60,764 bases of DNA from Pseudanabaena sp. (GCA_003249015.1 QBLS01000025.1:1-60764); one strand, 5' to 3'. Positions 8,707 through 17,903 are shown, counted from the stretch's first letter. The notes: generated by a model from the sequence alone, not told the origin. Translations and numbers: made by a program.

Positions 8707-9141
8707 ATGCGCCACCGTTGTAAAACCCCCCAGCTCAACCGAGCTGCCGATCAGCGAAAAGCTCTTCTCAGAGCTTTGACCACTGAGCTAATCCTCAGAG
8801 GTGAAATCAAGACTACTAGAGCTAAGGCTGATGCTGTTCGTACCAATGTCGATCACATGATTACCTTGGCTAAGGATGGTTCTCTCCATGCTCGCCGTCA
8901 AGCGATCGCCTATTTGTACGATATTTCCGTCAAAGATGGTGAGCCTGTTAGCGATCGCCCGATGACCAAGACCAAGCAAGAACAGCTACCCGAAGAAGAG
9001 CGTGTCACCACTTTGGTTGACCTACTCTTTAGCCAAGCCAAAGAACGCTATGCGGAGCGCAATGGCGGTTATACCCGCATTGTGCGTACCGTTAGCCGCC
9101 GTGGCGACAATGCAGAAATGGCAATTCTGCAACTGGTTTAG
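8707..9141 (+). CDS. rplQ: 50S ribosomal protein L17 (bL17) with an internal insertion
   Basis: A 144-residue L17. The conserved N-terminus [12 protein letters not shown] and C-terminus [20 protein letters not shown] are intact. Family members are usually about 116-120 residues; the extra length lies after IAYLYD (about residues 74-101) as a polar, charged stretch containing [12 protein letters not shown]. The insert is in frame between well-conserved halves, so the protein is probably functional and carries a surface loop near the exit-tunnel side of the large subunit. It is followed 12 bases later by truA, as in many cyanobacteria. Confidence 0.96.
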   Translation: MRHRCKTPQLNRAADQRKALLRALTTELILRGEIKTTRAKADAVRTNVDHMITLAKDGSLHARRQAIAYLYDISVKDGEPVSDRPMTKTKQEQLPEEERVTTLVDLLFSQAKERYAERNGGYTRIVRTVSRRGDNAEMAILQLV

Positions 9142-9153
9142 ATAGTTTTTGCC

Positions 9154-9984
9154 ATGCCTTCTTCGTCATCTCGTCGTGTTGCCTTGGCTATCCAATATCT
9201 GGGTACACATTATTACGGATGGCAAAGACAACCCAACCATCGCAGTGTGCAGCAAACCATTGAGGAAGTTATTTCTGAGGTTTGTGGTCAACCAACTGTG
9301 TTGCATAGTGCGGGTCGAACTGATACTGGTGTTCATGCGGCGGCTCAAGTGGCTCACTTTGACACATCAAGTGTGATTCCGCCCCACAAGTGGGAAAAGG
9401 TAATCAATAGCTATCTGCCCGATGACATACTGATCTGGAGTTCGACGGAAGTCGCTGGTGACTGGCACGCAAGGTTTTCGGCAACATGGAGGCGTTATCG
9501 ATACACGATATACACCGATGCTAGCCCGAACTTATTTGTCAGTCGGTTTAGCTGGCACTACTACCACGATCGCCTTGATGAAAGTCTGATCCATCAAGCC
9601 TTGCAACCGATGATTGGTGAACAAGACATGGCAGCTTTTCAGAGAGCAGGGTCTAGTCGTCCCCATAGCCGACTTGAGCTTCAAGAGGCTCTATGTTGGC
9701 GGGACGGAGATTTTGTCCATATCGAAGTCCAAGCAAGTGGTTTCTTGTACGGAATGATTCGTTTGTTAGTGGGTCAGCTAGTTGACGTGGGACGTTCTAG
9801 TCTTGCGATCGCTGATTTTACCGACATTTGGAAGCAACAGCGCCGTACTGAAGTCAAGTATGCCGCACCACCGCAGGGGCTATGTCTACTGTCCATCGGA
9901 TATGCTGACAACCCGTTTATTGAGCTAGCGTCGCGCCAGCAAACGTTGAGCCTGAAGGCAAACCAAGCCATAAATTTAATTTGA
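9154..9984 (+). CDS. truA: tRNA pseudouridine(38-40) synthase
   Basis: A 276-residue TruA, which converts uridines 38-40 in the anticodon arm of many tRNAs to pseudouridine. The catalytic aspartate lies in SAGRTDTGVHAAAQ near residue 52, and the fold markers YLGTHYYGWQRQP, WHARFSATWRRYRY and GSGFLYGM-like QASGFLYGMIR are present. It is embedded between rplQ and rplM, the common cyanobacterial arrangement. Confidence 0.96.
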   Translation: MPSSSSRRVALAIQYLGTHYYGWQRQPNHRSVQQTIEEVISEVCGQPTVLHSAGRTDTGVHAAAQVAHFDTSSVIPPHKWEKVINSYLPDDILIWSSTEVAGDWHARFSATWRRYRYTIYTDASPNLFVSRFSWHYYHDRLDESLIHQALQPMIGEQDMAAFQRAGSSRPHSRLELQEALCWRDGDFVHIEVQASGFLYGMIRLLVGQLVDVGRSSLAIADFTDIWKQQRRTEVKYAAPPQGLCLLSIGYADNPFIELASRQQTLSLKANQAINLI

Positions 9985-10057
9985 CTTGATTTGTCATATA
10001 CAGAGACTCTTCTCCATCAAAAAGTTTCATAGATAAATTTCCTTTGTAGAGAAACTA

Positions 10058-10525
10058 ATGACTACAACTACACTCACTCCTAATAAAAGCTACTTACCAA
10101 AAGATACAGAACGTAAGTGGTATGTTATTGATGCCGAAGGTCAACGCCTCGGACGGCTTGCTAGCGCGATCGCAGTAATTTTGCGTGGTAAGAACAAGCC
10201 TATCTACACTCCTCACTTGGACACTGGAGATTTCGTCGTTGTAATTAACGCCGAAAAAATTGCTGTTACTGGCAAAAAATCCACCCAAAAACTATATAGA
10301 AGGCATTCAGGTCGTCCAGGCGGCATGAAAACTGAAACCTTTGAAAAGGTAATTGCGCGAGTTCCTGAAAGGGTTCTCGAACATGCTGTTAAGGGTATGT
10401 TGCCCAAAAACACTTTAGGTCGCCAGCTTTTCACAAAGCTCAAGGTTTATGAAGGTGCTAGCCATCCCCATGAAGCGCAACAACCTGAAACCTTAGTCAT
10501 TAACACCATCCCATCGCTGAAGTAG
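10058..10525 (+). CDS. rplM: 50S ribosomal protein L13 (uL13)
   Basis: A 155-residue L13, an early assembly protein of the large subunit. Visible signatures are [33 protein letters not shown] and [13 protein letters not shown]. The N-terminal Thr-rich extension is short. It is transcribed with rpsI, 12 bases downstream. Confidence 0.98.
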   Translation: MTTTTLTPNKSYLPKDTERKWYVIDAEGQRLGRLASAIAVILRGKNKPIYTPHLDTGDFVVVINAEKIAVTGKKSTQKLYRRHSGRPGGMKTETFEKVIARVPERVLEHAVKGMLPKNTLGRQLFTKLKVYEGASHPHEAQQPETLVINTIPSLK

Positions 10526-10537
10526 GAGAAATAACAT

Positions 10538-10951
10538 ATGTCTGATACTGAACGCTCAAATCGTGCTGTCTATTGGGGTACAGGTCGCCGTAAGACTGCC
10601 GTAGCCCGTGTCCGTCTAGTTCCTGGTGAAGGCAAAATCGTAATTAACGGTAAGCCTGGGGATTTGTATTTGCAGTTCAATCCTGCTTACATTTCGGGTG
10701 TGAAGGCTCCCCTCGAAACTCTGGGGCTAGAAAACGAATACGATGTGATGGTCAATGCCCATGGCGGCGGTGTCACAGGTCAAGCTGATGCGATTCGCTT
10801 GGGTGTTGCGCGTGCCTTATGTGAGCTTGCTCCTGAAAACCGTAAGCCTCTCAAGGTTGAAGGTTACATGACCCGCGATCCCCGTTGTAAGGAACGCAAA
10901 AAATATGGACTCAAGAAGGCTCGTAAAGCGCCTCAATACTCGAAACGGTAA
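10538..10951 (+). CDS. rpsI: 30S ribosomal protein S9 (uS9)
   Basis: A 137-residue S9. Signatures include [34 protein letters not shown] and the C-terminal [12 protein letters not shown] tail, whose final Lys-Arg reaches the P-site tRNA. A good Shine-Dalgarno sequence (AGGAGA) precedes the ATG. It is the last gene of the operon and is followed by a strong terminator. Confidence 0.98.
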   Translation: MSDTERSNRAVYWGTGRRKTAVARVRLVPGEGKIVINGKPGDLYLQFNPAYISGVKAPLETLGLENEYDVMVNAHGGGVTGQADAIRLGVARALCELAPENRKPLKVEGYMTRDPRCKERKKYGLKKARKAPQYSKR

Positions 10952-10961
10952 TTACCGAAAC

Positions 10962-10990
10962 AAAAAAGCCCCGCGTTGCGGGGCTTTTTT
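10962..10990 (+). terminator. Rho-independent terminator after rpsI
   Basis: GC-rich stem with AAAAAAGCCCCGC (10962-10974) pairing with GCGGGGCTTTTTT (10978-10990), and a T-run on the plus strand. Confidence 0.92.
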
Positions 10991-10998
10991 GTTTGTCT

Positions 10999-11039
10999 CT
11001 CAGAGTAATGGCGGCGCAAAGCGCCGCCATTACTCTGAG
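10999..11039. repeat. Perfect 19-bp palindrome, 3-nt loop
   Basis: Arms 10999-11017 and 11021-11039, loop AAA, core GGCGGCGC/GCGCCGCC. It lies just beyond the rpsI terminator, so it is redundant as a terminator, which suggests a repeat-element origin. Confidence 0.93.
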
Positions 11040-11132
11040 GACTTTTTTAGCGATCGCTTACAAACTATGAACAAACAAGTTAAAATGTGAAGGTTTGTTA
11101 CAAACTTCTAACACCCTTATCCCAAGTAAATT

Positions 11133-12824
11133 GTGTCGGCTTTATCCTCTGAAACTAGCTATCGCTGGAGTCGTGACAACTACTCTGAACTCGCTCGCAC
11201 TATCGATATTTGGCGGACGGTACTCACCTTTTCTTGGATTATTTGGCTTGACGGTAAGAAATGGAGCTATGTCGGCGGTAAAACTGAAGCAAAAACAAAG
11301 CGGAGAACGAGGTTAAGAGCAATTTGGTTGCGCGAGTCGATGTTACAGTTGGGACCAACATTTATCAAGGTTGGTCAACTGCTGTCTACCCGCGCTGATA
11401 TTTTACCTGCGGAGTCGGTAGAAGAGTTATCAAAATTGCAGGATAAAGTTCCCGCTTTTAACGCAGCCAAGGCTAAGCAAATCATTGAGTCCGACCTAGG
11501 AAAGCCCATTGAGGAAATGTTTAGCTATTTTGATCCTGTACCTCTTGCCGCTGCCAGCCTTGGTCAAGTTCATAAGGCGCAATTGCATACGGGGGAAGAA
11601 ATAGTTGTTAAAGTGCAACGCCCAGGACTGCTAAAACTATTTGCGATCGACTTAGGGATTCTCAAACGCATTGCTCAGTATTTCCAGAATCACCCTAAGC
11701 ATGGTAAGGGACGCAATTGGGTGGGAATTTACGAAGAATGCAGCAAAATCCTCTACGAAGAAGCGGATTACTTGAAGGAAGGTAGGAACGCTGACACATT
11801 TCGCCGTAATTTTAAAAGCGATCGCCGTATTATCGTGCCACGGGTATATTGGCGCTATGCTTCGAGGCGAGTTTTAGCCCTAGAGTATATGCCAGGGATC
11901 AAGGTCAGCAACTATGAAGCGCTAGAAGCAGCAGGGATTGATCGTAAAAATATTGCTCGAATTGGTGCAGAAGCTTACCTAGAGCAGCTTCTCAATCATG
12001 GCTTTTTTCATGCCGATCCCCATCCTGGTAATCTAGCGGTAACAGGTAAGGGCGAGTTAATCTTTTATGATTTTGGAATGATGGGGCAGATCCAATCGAT
12101 CACCCGTGATAAATTACTCAGAACTTTTTTTGGGATTGCCAAAAAAGATGCTGAGGCTGTAGTTAATTCATTAATTGAGTTAGGAGCCTTGGAAGTCACT
12201 GGCGATAGTGGTCCAATCAGGCGATCTGTGCAATATATGCTAGACAACTTTATGGGTCAGCCGATGGAAAAGCAGTCAGTTGCTGCCATTAGCGATGATC
12301 TATATGACATTGCATACGATCAACCGTTTCGATTTCCCGCCACTTTTACCTTTGTCCTTAGAGCAATTTCTACACTTGAGGGATTGGGAAAAGGGCTAGA
12401 TCCTACTTTTAACTTCATGGAAGTCGCCAAACCCTACGCAACAAATCTTATGGAAAATGGAAGCAATCGAGAATCTGGTAGTTTATCTACCGCTTTTTTG
12501 GGTGAACTAGGTCGACAGGCGGCTCAGGTTAGTAATACAGCGATCGCCTTACCGCGCCGCATTGATGACACCCTTGCTAAGCTTGATCGCGGCGACATCC
12601 GCGTCAGGGTAAAGTCGCAAGAAACCGATCGCCTGCTCCGAAGACTCAGCAATGTCGGAATTGGGGCGATCTACGCAATACTAAGCGCAACTTGTCTACT
12701 TTGCGCGACGCTCCTGTTTATCAACGGTTGGCAAATTCCTGCTATTGTGGCGAGCTTAGTCGGCGGCTTTTTGATGTTGGCGCTCTTGCGGCTATTGTCA
12801 AAAATTGATCGCCCAGAAAAATAG
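11133..12824 (+). CDS. ABC1/UbiB (AarF)-family atypical protein kinase
   Basis: A 563-residue protein of the ABC1K/UbiB family, which supports ubiquinone or plastoquinone and tocopherol metabolism. The family KxGQ motif is FIKVGQLLSTRADILP (about residue 76), the Ala-rich nucleotide loop is AAASLGQVHKAQ, and the ATP-binding lysine lies in VVKVQRPG. The catalytic and metal motifs are HADPHPGNLAV and FYDFGMMG. Two C-terminal membrane helices (about residues 505-555) anchor it. The start is GTG at 11133; no nearer ATG fits. It is a single gene, ended by a palindrome at 12842. Confidence 0.92.
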   Translation: MSALSSETSYRWSRDNYSELARTIDIWRTVLTFSWIIWLDGKKWSYVGGKTEAKTKRRTRLRAIWLRESMLQLGPTFIKVGQLLSTRADILPAESVEELSKLQDKVPAFNAAKAKQIIESDLGKPIEEMFSYFDPVPLAAASLGQVHKAQLHTGEEIVVKVQRPGLLKLFAIDLGILKRIAQYFQNHPKHGKGRNWVGIYEECSKILYEEADYLKEGRNADTFRRNFKSDRRIIVPRVYWRYASRRVLALEYMPGIKVSNYEALEAAGIDRKNIARIGAEAYLEQLLNHGFFHADPHPGNLAVTGKGELIFYDFGMMGQIQSITRDKLLRTFFGIAKKDAEAVVNSLIELGALEVTGDSGPIRRSVQYMLDNFMGQPMEKQSVAAISDDLYDIAYDQPFRFPATFTFVLRAISTLEGLGKGLDPTFNFMEVAKPYATNLMENGSNRESGSLSTAFLGELGRQAAQVSNTAIALPRRIDDTLAKLDRGDIRVRVKSQETDRLLRRLSNVGIGAIYAILSATCLLCATLLFINGWQIPAIVASLVGGFLMLALLRLLSKIDRPEK

Positions 12825-12841
12825 TTGTCCCCTCTATCCAA

Positions 12842-12882
12842 CAGATGAGGAGTGCGACGCGACCCGTCGCACTCCTCATCTG
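12842..12882. repeat. 18-bp palindrome after the ABC1 kinase gene
   Basis: Arms 12842-12859 and 12865-12882 are exact complements, with a five-base loop. There is no T-run. Possible transcript-end hairpin. Confidence 0.88.
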
Positions 12883-13005
12883 CTAAGGTGAGCTTTGCTC
12901 GCGCCAACATTTTTTTGATTTTGAGTTTTTGCCTGTGAAGGTTAAACTAAAGACTGCTGTAGCAAAAATTGGTCTATCAAAATACTTCGAGCCGAACCAT
13001 TTAAC

Positions 13006-13743
13006 ATGAAGCGTCTATTTGCGGGAGCAACCGATACAGGCTGCGTCAGATCAGCTAATCAAGATTCTTATCATATCGATCCAGATGGACGATTTTTTAT
13101 AGTTGCTGATGGCATGGGCGGTCATGCAGGGGGAGAAGTAGCAAGTCAAATTGCTGTTGATGCAATCCGTGAATGCTTAGAAACTTGCTGGGAAGTCGAG
13201 ACAGATGCCCAGAAGTTAATGCAGGATGCGATCGATAAAGCGAACCAAGCAATTATCAATGATCAAAATGCGAACCCGATCCGCTCTGATATGGGGACGA
13301 CCATTGTGATTCTAATGTTTCGTGATGAGCATCCTTGGTTTTGTCATATTGGCGATTCTCGGTTGTATCGCTTAAGGGGATCAAAGCTGGAGCAAATTAG
13401 TGACGACCATACATGGATTGCCAGAGCCATCCAGACGGGGGTGGTCAATCCAGACGAAGCTAAGACTCATCCTTGGAGACATATGCTATTGCAATGTTTG
13501 GGGCGCGAAGATCTTAAGGGTGTCGTTGCGGGTGAAGTGGAATGGCAACCTGGCGATCGCTTTTTGATTTGCAGTGATGGATTGACGGAAGAGTTAAGTG
13601 ATGATCGAATTGCTCACCAACTCAAAAGTATCCGTAATTGTCAACAGGCTGCCCAAGCCCTAATTGAGTCAGCTAAGTTACGTGGTGGTCGAGATAATAT
13701 TACGGTCGTAATTGTTTCTAATGAACTAAATTCTCATAGTTAA
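13006..13743 (+). CDS. PP2C-family protein phosphatase
   Basis: A 245-residue Mn/Mg-dependent Ser/Thr phosphatase with all PP2C metal motifs: TDTGCVRSANQDSY, FFIVADGMGGHAGG, GDSRLYRL, ICSDGLTEEL and GGRDNITVV. It is a bare catalytic domain, similar in size to the cyanobacterial phosphatase PphA, which dephosphorylates the PII signal protein; whether this is the PphA orthologue cannot be decided by eye. No sensor domain and no membrane segment are present. The gene is free-standing. Confidence 0.93.
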   Translation: MKRLFAGATDTGCVRSANQDSYHIDPDGRFFIVADGMGGHAGGEVASQIAVDAIRECLETCWEVETDAQKLMQDAIDKANQAIINDQNANPIRSDMGTTIVILMFRDEHPWFCHIGDSRLYRLRGSKLEQISDDHTWIARAIQTGVVNPDEAKTHPWRHMLLQCLGREDLKGVVAGEVEWQPGDRFLICSDGLTEELSDDRIAHQLKSIRNCQQAAQALIESAKLRGGRDNITVVIVSNELNSHS

Positions 13744-13843
13744 GTCTCAAATATATAGGTAGCTAGCTGGGCACGATTAAATATGTAGCCCAGAAGCTTG
13801 CGCTATAAACGCTCTATAAAATTTGAGGGATTTTAAGCTTCAA

Positions 13844-14428
13844 ATGAATAGCTTGCGAAGATTTGGCTTTTTACTTTTGATAACTCTGGCTTTAGTAGTA
13901 GCGATAGGGATGACAGAATCGCAATTTTTAGCGAAATCTGAGTCACAATTTAGCCTAGTTGAAGAAGCTTGGGGACAGGCTGGGTCGATCGCCTACCAAG
14001 CTTCAGCGAAAACGATGCGTTCTAAAAATGGTCAAGGTGTACCGCTTGACAATCTGCAAAAGCGATATTTGCGGAGGTATTTTATTGATTACATTGATCG
14101 AGTGACCATAATTTATAGCGCCCAAATGATGGATCGTTGGGTGCTTGGTAATTTGGCAGTGCATTTTGGAGAGGTTGAAAGTATTGCCCAAACCTACTGC
14201 GATCGCATATACCTACGCGATCCTTACAAAGGCGAAGATCTTAAGCAACTGTCTGTGTTAGTACATGAAATGGTTCATGTTCGACAATGCGAACAAAATG
14301 GCGGCTTGGATCAATTTGGCTATCAATACTTTGTGCAGTACAAAAGGGCTAACCAAAAGTATGAAAACAATCCTCTAGAACGCGAAGCTTACGATATGCA
14401 AGTTCGCTTTGCTCAGAAATATCAGTAA
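13844..14428 (+). CDS. Secreted zincin-like (HExxH) protein
   Basis: About 194 residues read from the ATG at 13844; an upstream TTG at 13823 would add seven. An N-terminal membrane segment (FGFLLLITLALVVAIGM) looks like a signal anchor. The zinc-protease motif HEMVHVRQ lies in the C-terminal third, followed by a conserved-looking ERE that could supply a third ligand. This resembles DUF4157-type peptidase domains. The substrate is unknown. TAA at 14426 lies at the edge of a palindrome arm. Confidence 0.7.
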   Translation: MNSLRRFGFLLLITLALVVAIGMTESQFLAKSESQFSLVEEAWGQAGSIAYQASAKTMRSKNGQGVPLDNLQKRYLRRYFIDYIDRVTIIYSAQMMDRWVLGNLAVHFGEVESIAQTYCDRIYLRDPYKGEDLKQLSVLVHEMVHVRQCEQNGGLDQFGYQYFVQYKRANQKYENNPLEREAYDMQVRFAQKYQ

Positions 14429-14464
14429 GAGAAGAGGCGGGGCTTTGCCCCGCCTCTTCTCTTA
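14426..14464. repeat. Perfect palindrome containing a stop codon
   Basis: Arms 14426-14443 and 14447-14464, loop TTT, GC-rich core GGCGGGGC/GCCCCGCC. The TAA of the upstream gene is the first three bases of the left arm. Confidence 0.92.
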
Positions 14465-14508
14465 ACTACCTTTGGATTTTCAGCGCCGAAGGCTGTTTTT
14501 AATGAGAA

Positions 14509-14619
14509 TATAGCAAAGCAAGAGTTAGTACAAATCAAAACCCAAGAAGCGAGTGGCGGCGCTCCGCGCCGCCACTCGCCTTCTGGTTTTATGTCCTAAG
14601 CAAAACTTTTTTTGCTATA
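14509..14619. repeat. MITE-like element, family A, copy 1
   Basis: About 111 bp with ends TATAGCAAA and TTTGCTATA. Inside, AAGCAAGAGTTAG leads to a perfect 14-bp palindrome (14549-14562 and 14566-14579, loop TCC), followed by TTCTGGTTTTATGTCCTAAG. The flanking sequence is shared almost base for base with the copy at 53157-53271. Confidence 0.88.
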
Positions 14620-14698
14620 ACTTGCCGCTTCACCTCGCTTTTAAAAATTTCTGAAAGTAGCGTTAAGATTAATAGTGTTATTTCATGGCTTTCTTGCT

Positions 14699-15295
14699 TT
14701 GTACACCCGACCCCTAGCGAACCTCATCGAACAATTGCAACGACTGCCCGGTGTGGGAGCAAAAACTGCTCAACGACTATCACTACATATTCTGAAGCGA
14801 CCTACTGAAGAAATCGAAGCTCTCGCTCAAGCACTTATTCAAGCAAAGCAACAAGTGGGAAGTTGCACTGTATGTGGACATCTCTCGGCGGAACCAGTTT
14901 GTGAGATTTGTGCAGCCCCTAGTCGTGACAATTCCATTATTTGTGTAGTTGCTGACTCGCGCGACCTGATCGCCCTTGAAAAAACTAGGGAATTTCGCGG
15001 TAAGTACCATGTCCTTGGTGGATTGATTTCCCCAATGGATGGGATCAGCCCCGACCAGTTAAACATTCAAACTCTCGTGCGTCGAGTCAGTGGTAATAAG
15101 GTGACTGAGGTGATCATGGCGATCGCCCCTAGCGTTGAGGGTGAGACGACAACTCTGTACGTAGGTGGGTTATTAAAGCCGTTTACAAAAGTTACGCGAA
15201 TTGCCTTTGGTATTCCTATGGGTGGTGATCTAGAATATGCAGATGAGGTCACACTTGCCAAAGCAATCGAAGGTAGGCGCGAAATCGATCTTTAG
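14699..15295 (+). CDS. recR: Recombination mediator RecR
   Basis: A RecR of about 198 residues read from the TTG at 14699, which gives [20 protein letters not shown], the usual family start; a GTG at 14675 would add eight atypical residues. The helix-hairpin-helix is [13 protein letters not shown], the four-Cys zinc finger is CTVCGHL...CEIC, and the Toprim domain follows ([12 protein letters not shown]). RecR works with RecO and RecF to load RecA at single-strand gaps. The rare start codon may limit expression. Confidence 0.94.
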   Translation: MYTRPLANLIEQLQRLPGVGAKTAQRLSLHILKRPTEEIEALAQALIQAKQQVGSCTVCGHLSAEPVCEICAAPSRDNSIICVVADSRDLIALEKTREFRGKYHVLGGLISPMDGISPDQLNIQTLVRRVSGNKVTEVIMAIAPSVEGETTTLYVGGLLKPFTKVTRIAFGIPMGGDLEYADEVTLAKAIEGRREIDL

Positions 15296-15417
15296 ATTTT
15301 AATAATCAAGTGGTAGCACTGGATTATTAGGTTTGGTAACGATTTTTTGCATTATCTGGTTGCATATTGTTTCATGATACGGATAATATTTTGCTCGTTC
15401 GCAAAGTACTAACAACA

Positions 15418-15966
15418 ATGATTAACCCATTACCTAGTAAAACTTCTATGGCAACTTTATCTGGGTTAATTGGTTCTGGGTGCATAGTTTTTGGAGTCCC
15501 ATGCTTTCCTCCTGTGGTCAGCAATTTATCGGCTAGAGAGCCGCAAGCTATTTTAGTTTTGGGCGGTTCCCCGAGTCGTGAAAGTTTTGCTGCTCAGTTT
15601 GCATTGCAACATCCTCAACTGCCAATTTTTGTGTCTTCAGGAAGTCCTAAAGAATATGCTGAATACGTTTTTGATAGTGCAGGGGTGGCTCGCGATCGCG
15701 TTAACTTAAATTACAAAGCTGTGGATACGGTTACTAACTTCACAGTGATGGTAAAGGAGTTAGAGGAACGCAATATCAAGGATGTATATGTGTTGACTTC
15801 AGATTTTCATATGCCCCGCGCCCTTGTGATTGGCAAAATCGTGTTAGGCAGTCGCGGGATCGATATGCACCCGATCGCCATTCCTTCAACTATTAAGTCG
15901 GAAAACCCAGCCAAATCACTGCGCGACGGCTTGCGATCGGTAGTTTGGTTAGTCACAGGATATTGA
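15418..15966 (+). CDS. YdcF-like (DUF218) protein
   Basis: A protein of about 182 residues from the ATG at 15418 (MINPLPSKTS); an upstream TTG at 15367 is possible but less convincing. The DUF218 core begins AILVLGGSPSRE, followed by FVSSGSP, NLNYKAVDTVTNF and VLTSDFHMPRA, the set of conserved blocks in YdcF/SanA-type proteins. The N-terminal hydrophobic stretch may be a signal anchor. Family members are linked to envelope maintenance, but the reaction is not established. Confidence 0.82.
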   Translation: MINPLPSKTSMATLSGLIGSGCIVFGVPCFPPVVSNLSAREPQAILVLGGSPSRESFAAQFALQHPQLPIFVSSGSPKEYAEYVFDSAGVARDRVNLNYKAVDTVTNFTVMVKELEERNIKDVYVLTSDFHMPRALVIGKIVLGSRGIDMHPIAIPSTIKSENPAKSLRDGLRSVVWLVTGY

Positions 15967-15969
15967 AAG

Positions 15970-16000
15970 TAGTGGCGGTACTTTGCGCCGCCATTACTCT
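15970..16000. repeat. Imperfect palindrome after the DUF218 gene
   Basis: AGTGGCGG and CCGCCATTACT around a short GC-rich core. It is a degenerate member of the GGCGC-core hairpin class. Confidence 0.6.
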
Positions 16001-16086
16001 TTTGAGCTTTTAGAATATTTTTTAAAATTATATTGCTCGAAAATTCCCTTTGGTGTTATCTTAGTAAAGCGCAAAAAAAGCAAACC

Positions 16087-16159
16087 GCCGGGATAGCTCA
16101 GTTGGTAGAGCAGTGGACTGAAAATCCACGTGTCACGAGTTCAAATCTCGTTCCTGGCA
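16087..16159 (+). tRNA. tRNA-Phe (anticodon GAA)
   Basis: A 73-base cloverleaf: acceptor GCCGGGA pairs with TCCTGGC, D-arm GCTC...GAGC, anticodon stem GTGGA/TCCAC with loop CTGAAAA, and T-arm ACGAG/CTCGT around TTCAAAT. Discriminator base A; CCA is not encoded. A terminator follows. Confidence 0.97.
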
Positions 16160-16167
16160 TAAGTAGT

Positions 16168-16209
16168 AAAAAGGGTTCCTTTACTCTGCAAAGTAAAGGA
16201 ACCCTTTTT
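16168..16209. terminator. Bidirectional terminator after tRNA-Phe
   Basis: 18-bp perfect stem (16168-16185 with 16192-16209), six-base loop, A-run on the left and T-run on the right. It serves the tRNA and probably the convergent flavoprotein gene. Confidence 0.9.
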
Positions 16210-16230
16210 GTGTAGCAGCGCGAAGAGCTG

Positions 16231-17487
16231 CTACATGGATTGATTTATGCCCTGTGCAGCGATCCATGCGGTTGTCCAAGCATTTTGAAAATTAAAACCA
16301 CCCGTTATACCATCAATATCCAAAATTTCGCCCGCAAAATATAAACCTCGACAAACCTTACTTTCCATAGTCTGAAAGTTAACATCCTGTAAGCAAATAC
16401 CGCCACAGGTGACAAATTCTTCCTTAAAAACCCCTTTCCCTGCGATCTCATATTCACTTGCTGTCAGTACATTGAGAATTTGCTGTATTTCCTTATTGGA
16501 GAGATCAGCCCAGCGTTTTTCTAGTTCCACGCCCGCTTTCTTTAATAGATATTCCCACAGGCGCAGGGAAATCTCCACAGGACAATAATTAGAGACAAAC
16601 TTTTTGGGCTGCTCTGTCTTTGCTGTAAGTAGAATTTGTTTAACCGCTTCGGCTTTGAGCGTAGGAATCCAGTTAACAGCTAGAGGCGCTTGGTAGTGGC
16701 AGTCGTGTAGCTCGCGGGCTGCCCAAGCTGACAACTTAAGCACAGCGGGCCCACTCAGTCCCCAATGGGTGACGAGCATGGCTCCTGACTGTTCTAGTTG
16801 GTTGCGAGCTGAGTTTTTCTTGGCGGAACTTAGCCCCAACAACTTCACATTCGCTGGGTTTACGCTCACTCCTGCTAGTTCATGTAGTTGAGTATCTTTG
16901 ATATTAAAGGTAAATAAGGAAGGGACAGGGGGCTCAAGCTTATGACCCAAAGATCTGGCGATCGCATAGCCCGAAGGACTGCTACCTGTGGCAAGTAAGA
17001 GGCGATCGCAAATTAGTGTTTCTCCACCTTTGAGCAATAATTCAAATTTAGGTTCTTCATCTGATCTTCCTAGCTTCTCAATCTTCTGCACCAAAACATT
17101 ATTGCGGAGATGCACACCTGCTTTTTTGGCAGCAAACATCAACGCTTCCACAATCGTTTCGGAATCATCTGTGGTCGGAAACATTCTGCCATCGGCTTCC
17201 GTTTTTAACTTTACGCCTTCCGCACTAAACCAACGCACGACATCTAGGGCTTGAAAACGGGAAAAGGCTCCCCGCAGTGCTTTGCCTCCCCTAGGATAGT
17301 TCTGCACTAGCTGCGAAGGCTCGAAACAATGGTGGGTAACGTTACAGCGTCCGCCTCCTGAAACTCTGACTTTGGCTAGGGGTTGTCGCCCTGCTTCTAG
17401 CAGTGTGACATGGGTATGGGGTGCTTGGGCGGCATGAATCGCCCCAAAAAAACCTGCCGCACCACCACCAATAACTACGACTTCCAT
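16231..17487 (-). CDS. HI0933/BaiN-like NAD(P)/FAD-dependent oxidoreductase
   Basis: A 418-residue flavoprotein of the YhiN/HI0933 family. The N-terminal FAD dinucleotide motif is VIGGGAAGFFGAIHAA, with RVSGGGRCNVTH soon after; the LLATGSSPSG strand lies mid-protein and the C-terminal FAD signature is GEILDIDGITGGFNFQNAW. The substrate is unknown; some relatives reduce steroid-like compounds, but that should not be assumed here. It converges with tRNA-Phe. Confidence 0.9.
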   Translation of the reverse strand: MEVVVIGGGAAGFFGAIHAAQAPHTHVTLLEAGRQPLAKVRVSGGGRCNVTHHCFEPSQLVQNYPRGGKALRGAFSRFQALDVVRWFSAEGVKLKTEADGRMFPTTDDSETIVEALMFAAKKAGVHLRNNVLVQKIEKLGRSDEEPKFELLLKGGETLICDRLLLATGSSPSGYAIARSLGHKLEPPVPSLFTFNIKDTQLHELAGVSVNPANVKLLGLSSAKKNSARNQLEQSGAMLVTHWGLSGPAVLKLSAWAARELHDCHYQAPLAVNWIPTLKAEAVKQILLTAKTEQPKKFVSNYCPVEISLRLWEYLLKKAGVELEKRWADLSNKEIQQILNVLTASEYEIAGKGVFKEEFVTCGGICLQDVNFQTMESKVCRGLYFAGEILDIDGITGGFNFQNAWTTAWIAAQGINQSM

Positions 17488-17527
17488 ATTTTGATGTTTG
17501 ATTTTCTGGGTCTTACGGAGCTTTTGA

Positions 17528-17556
17528 GATTGTCAGCGCCTTCGGCGCTGGCAATC
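17528..17556. repeat. 13-bp palindrome, 3-nt loop
   Basis: Arms 17528-17540 and 17544-17556 with one wobble pair, loop TTC, core CAGCGCC/GGCGCTG. Next to it (17570-17595) is a lone half of the family C core, GGCTGAGCGAAGTCGAAGCC. Confidence 0.85.
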
Positions 17557-17597
17557 TTCATAATTAGAATTTCTGGCTGAGCGAAGTCGAAGCCATG

Positions 17598-17903
17598 TTA
17601 ATTGGGAAATTGAGTACGGCAGGATTGAAACAAGGAGATCACTTCTTTGGGAACTTGATTAGTTTCTCTCGCAGATTTGTCAATTTCTAGGAATTCCGCA
17701 AAGGTATATCGCGATCGCAATTTGTCTAAGCTGCATGTGCAATATGCTTTATTACTAGTAAATCCACAGCCTTTCATAAAAGTTCTGACTACTTCCTGTG
17801 GATATTCGTACTTTTCAGGCTTGACAGGCTTTTTTTCTTCAGCAGATACCGCGTTGCCTAAAAGCATAATTGCGCTGAGAGAGAGGGTTAGGTATTGACG
17901 CAT
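17598..17903 (-). CDS. Small secreted protein of unknown function
   Basis: A 101-residue protein with a clear signal peptide (MRQYLTLSLSAIMLLGNAVSA, cleavage likely after VSA). The mature part of about 80 residues begins with a Lys/Pro-rich segment and has four cysteines (KGCGF, AYCTCSL, QSCRT), suggesting two disulfides in the periplasm. No family recognised. It is on the same strand as the flavoprotein but separated by a palindrome. Confidence 0.75.
   Translation of the reverse strand: MRQYLTLSLSAIMLLGNAVSAEEKKPVKPEKYEYPQEVVRTFMKGCGFTSNKAYCTCSLDKLRSRYTFAEFLEIDKSARETNQVPKEVISLFQSCRTQFPN

Noticed and set aside
16087-16209. tRNA-Phe as an island attachment site
   Set aside because: No partial tRNA copy and no integrase nearby; the 19.8-25.7 kb island does not abut the tRNA.
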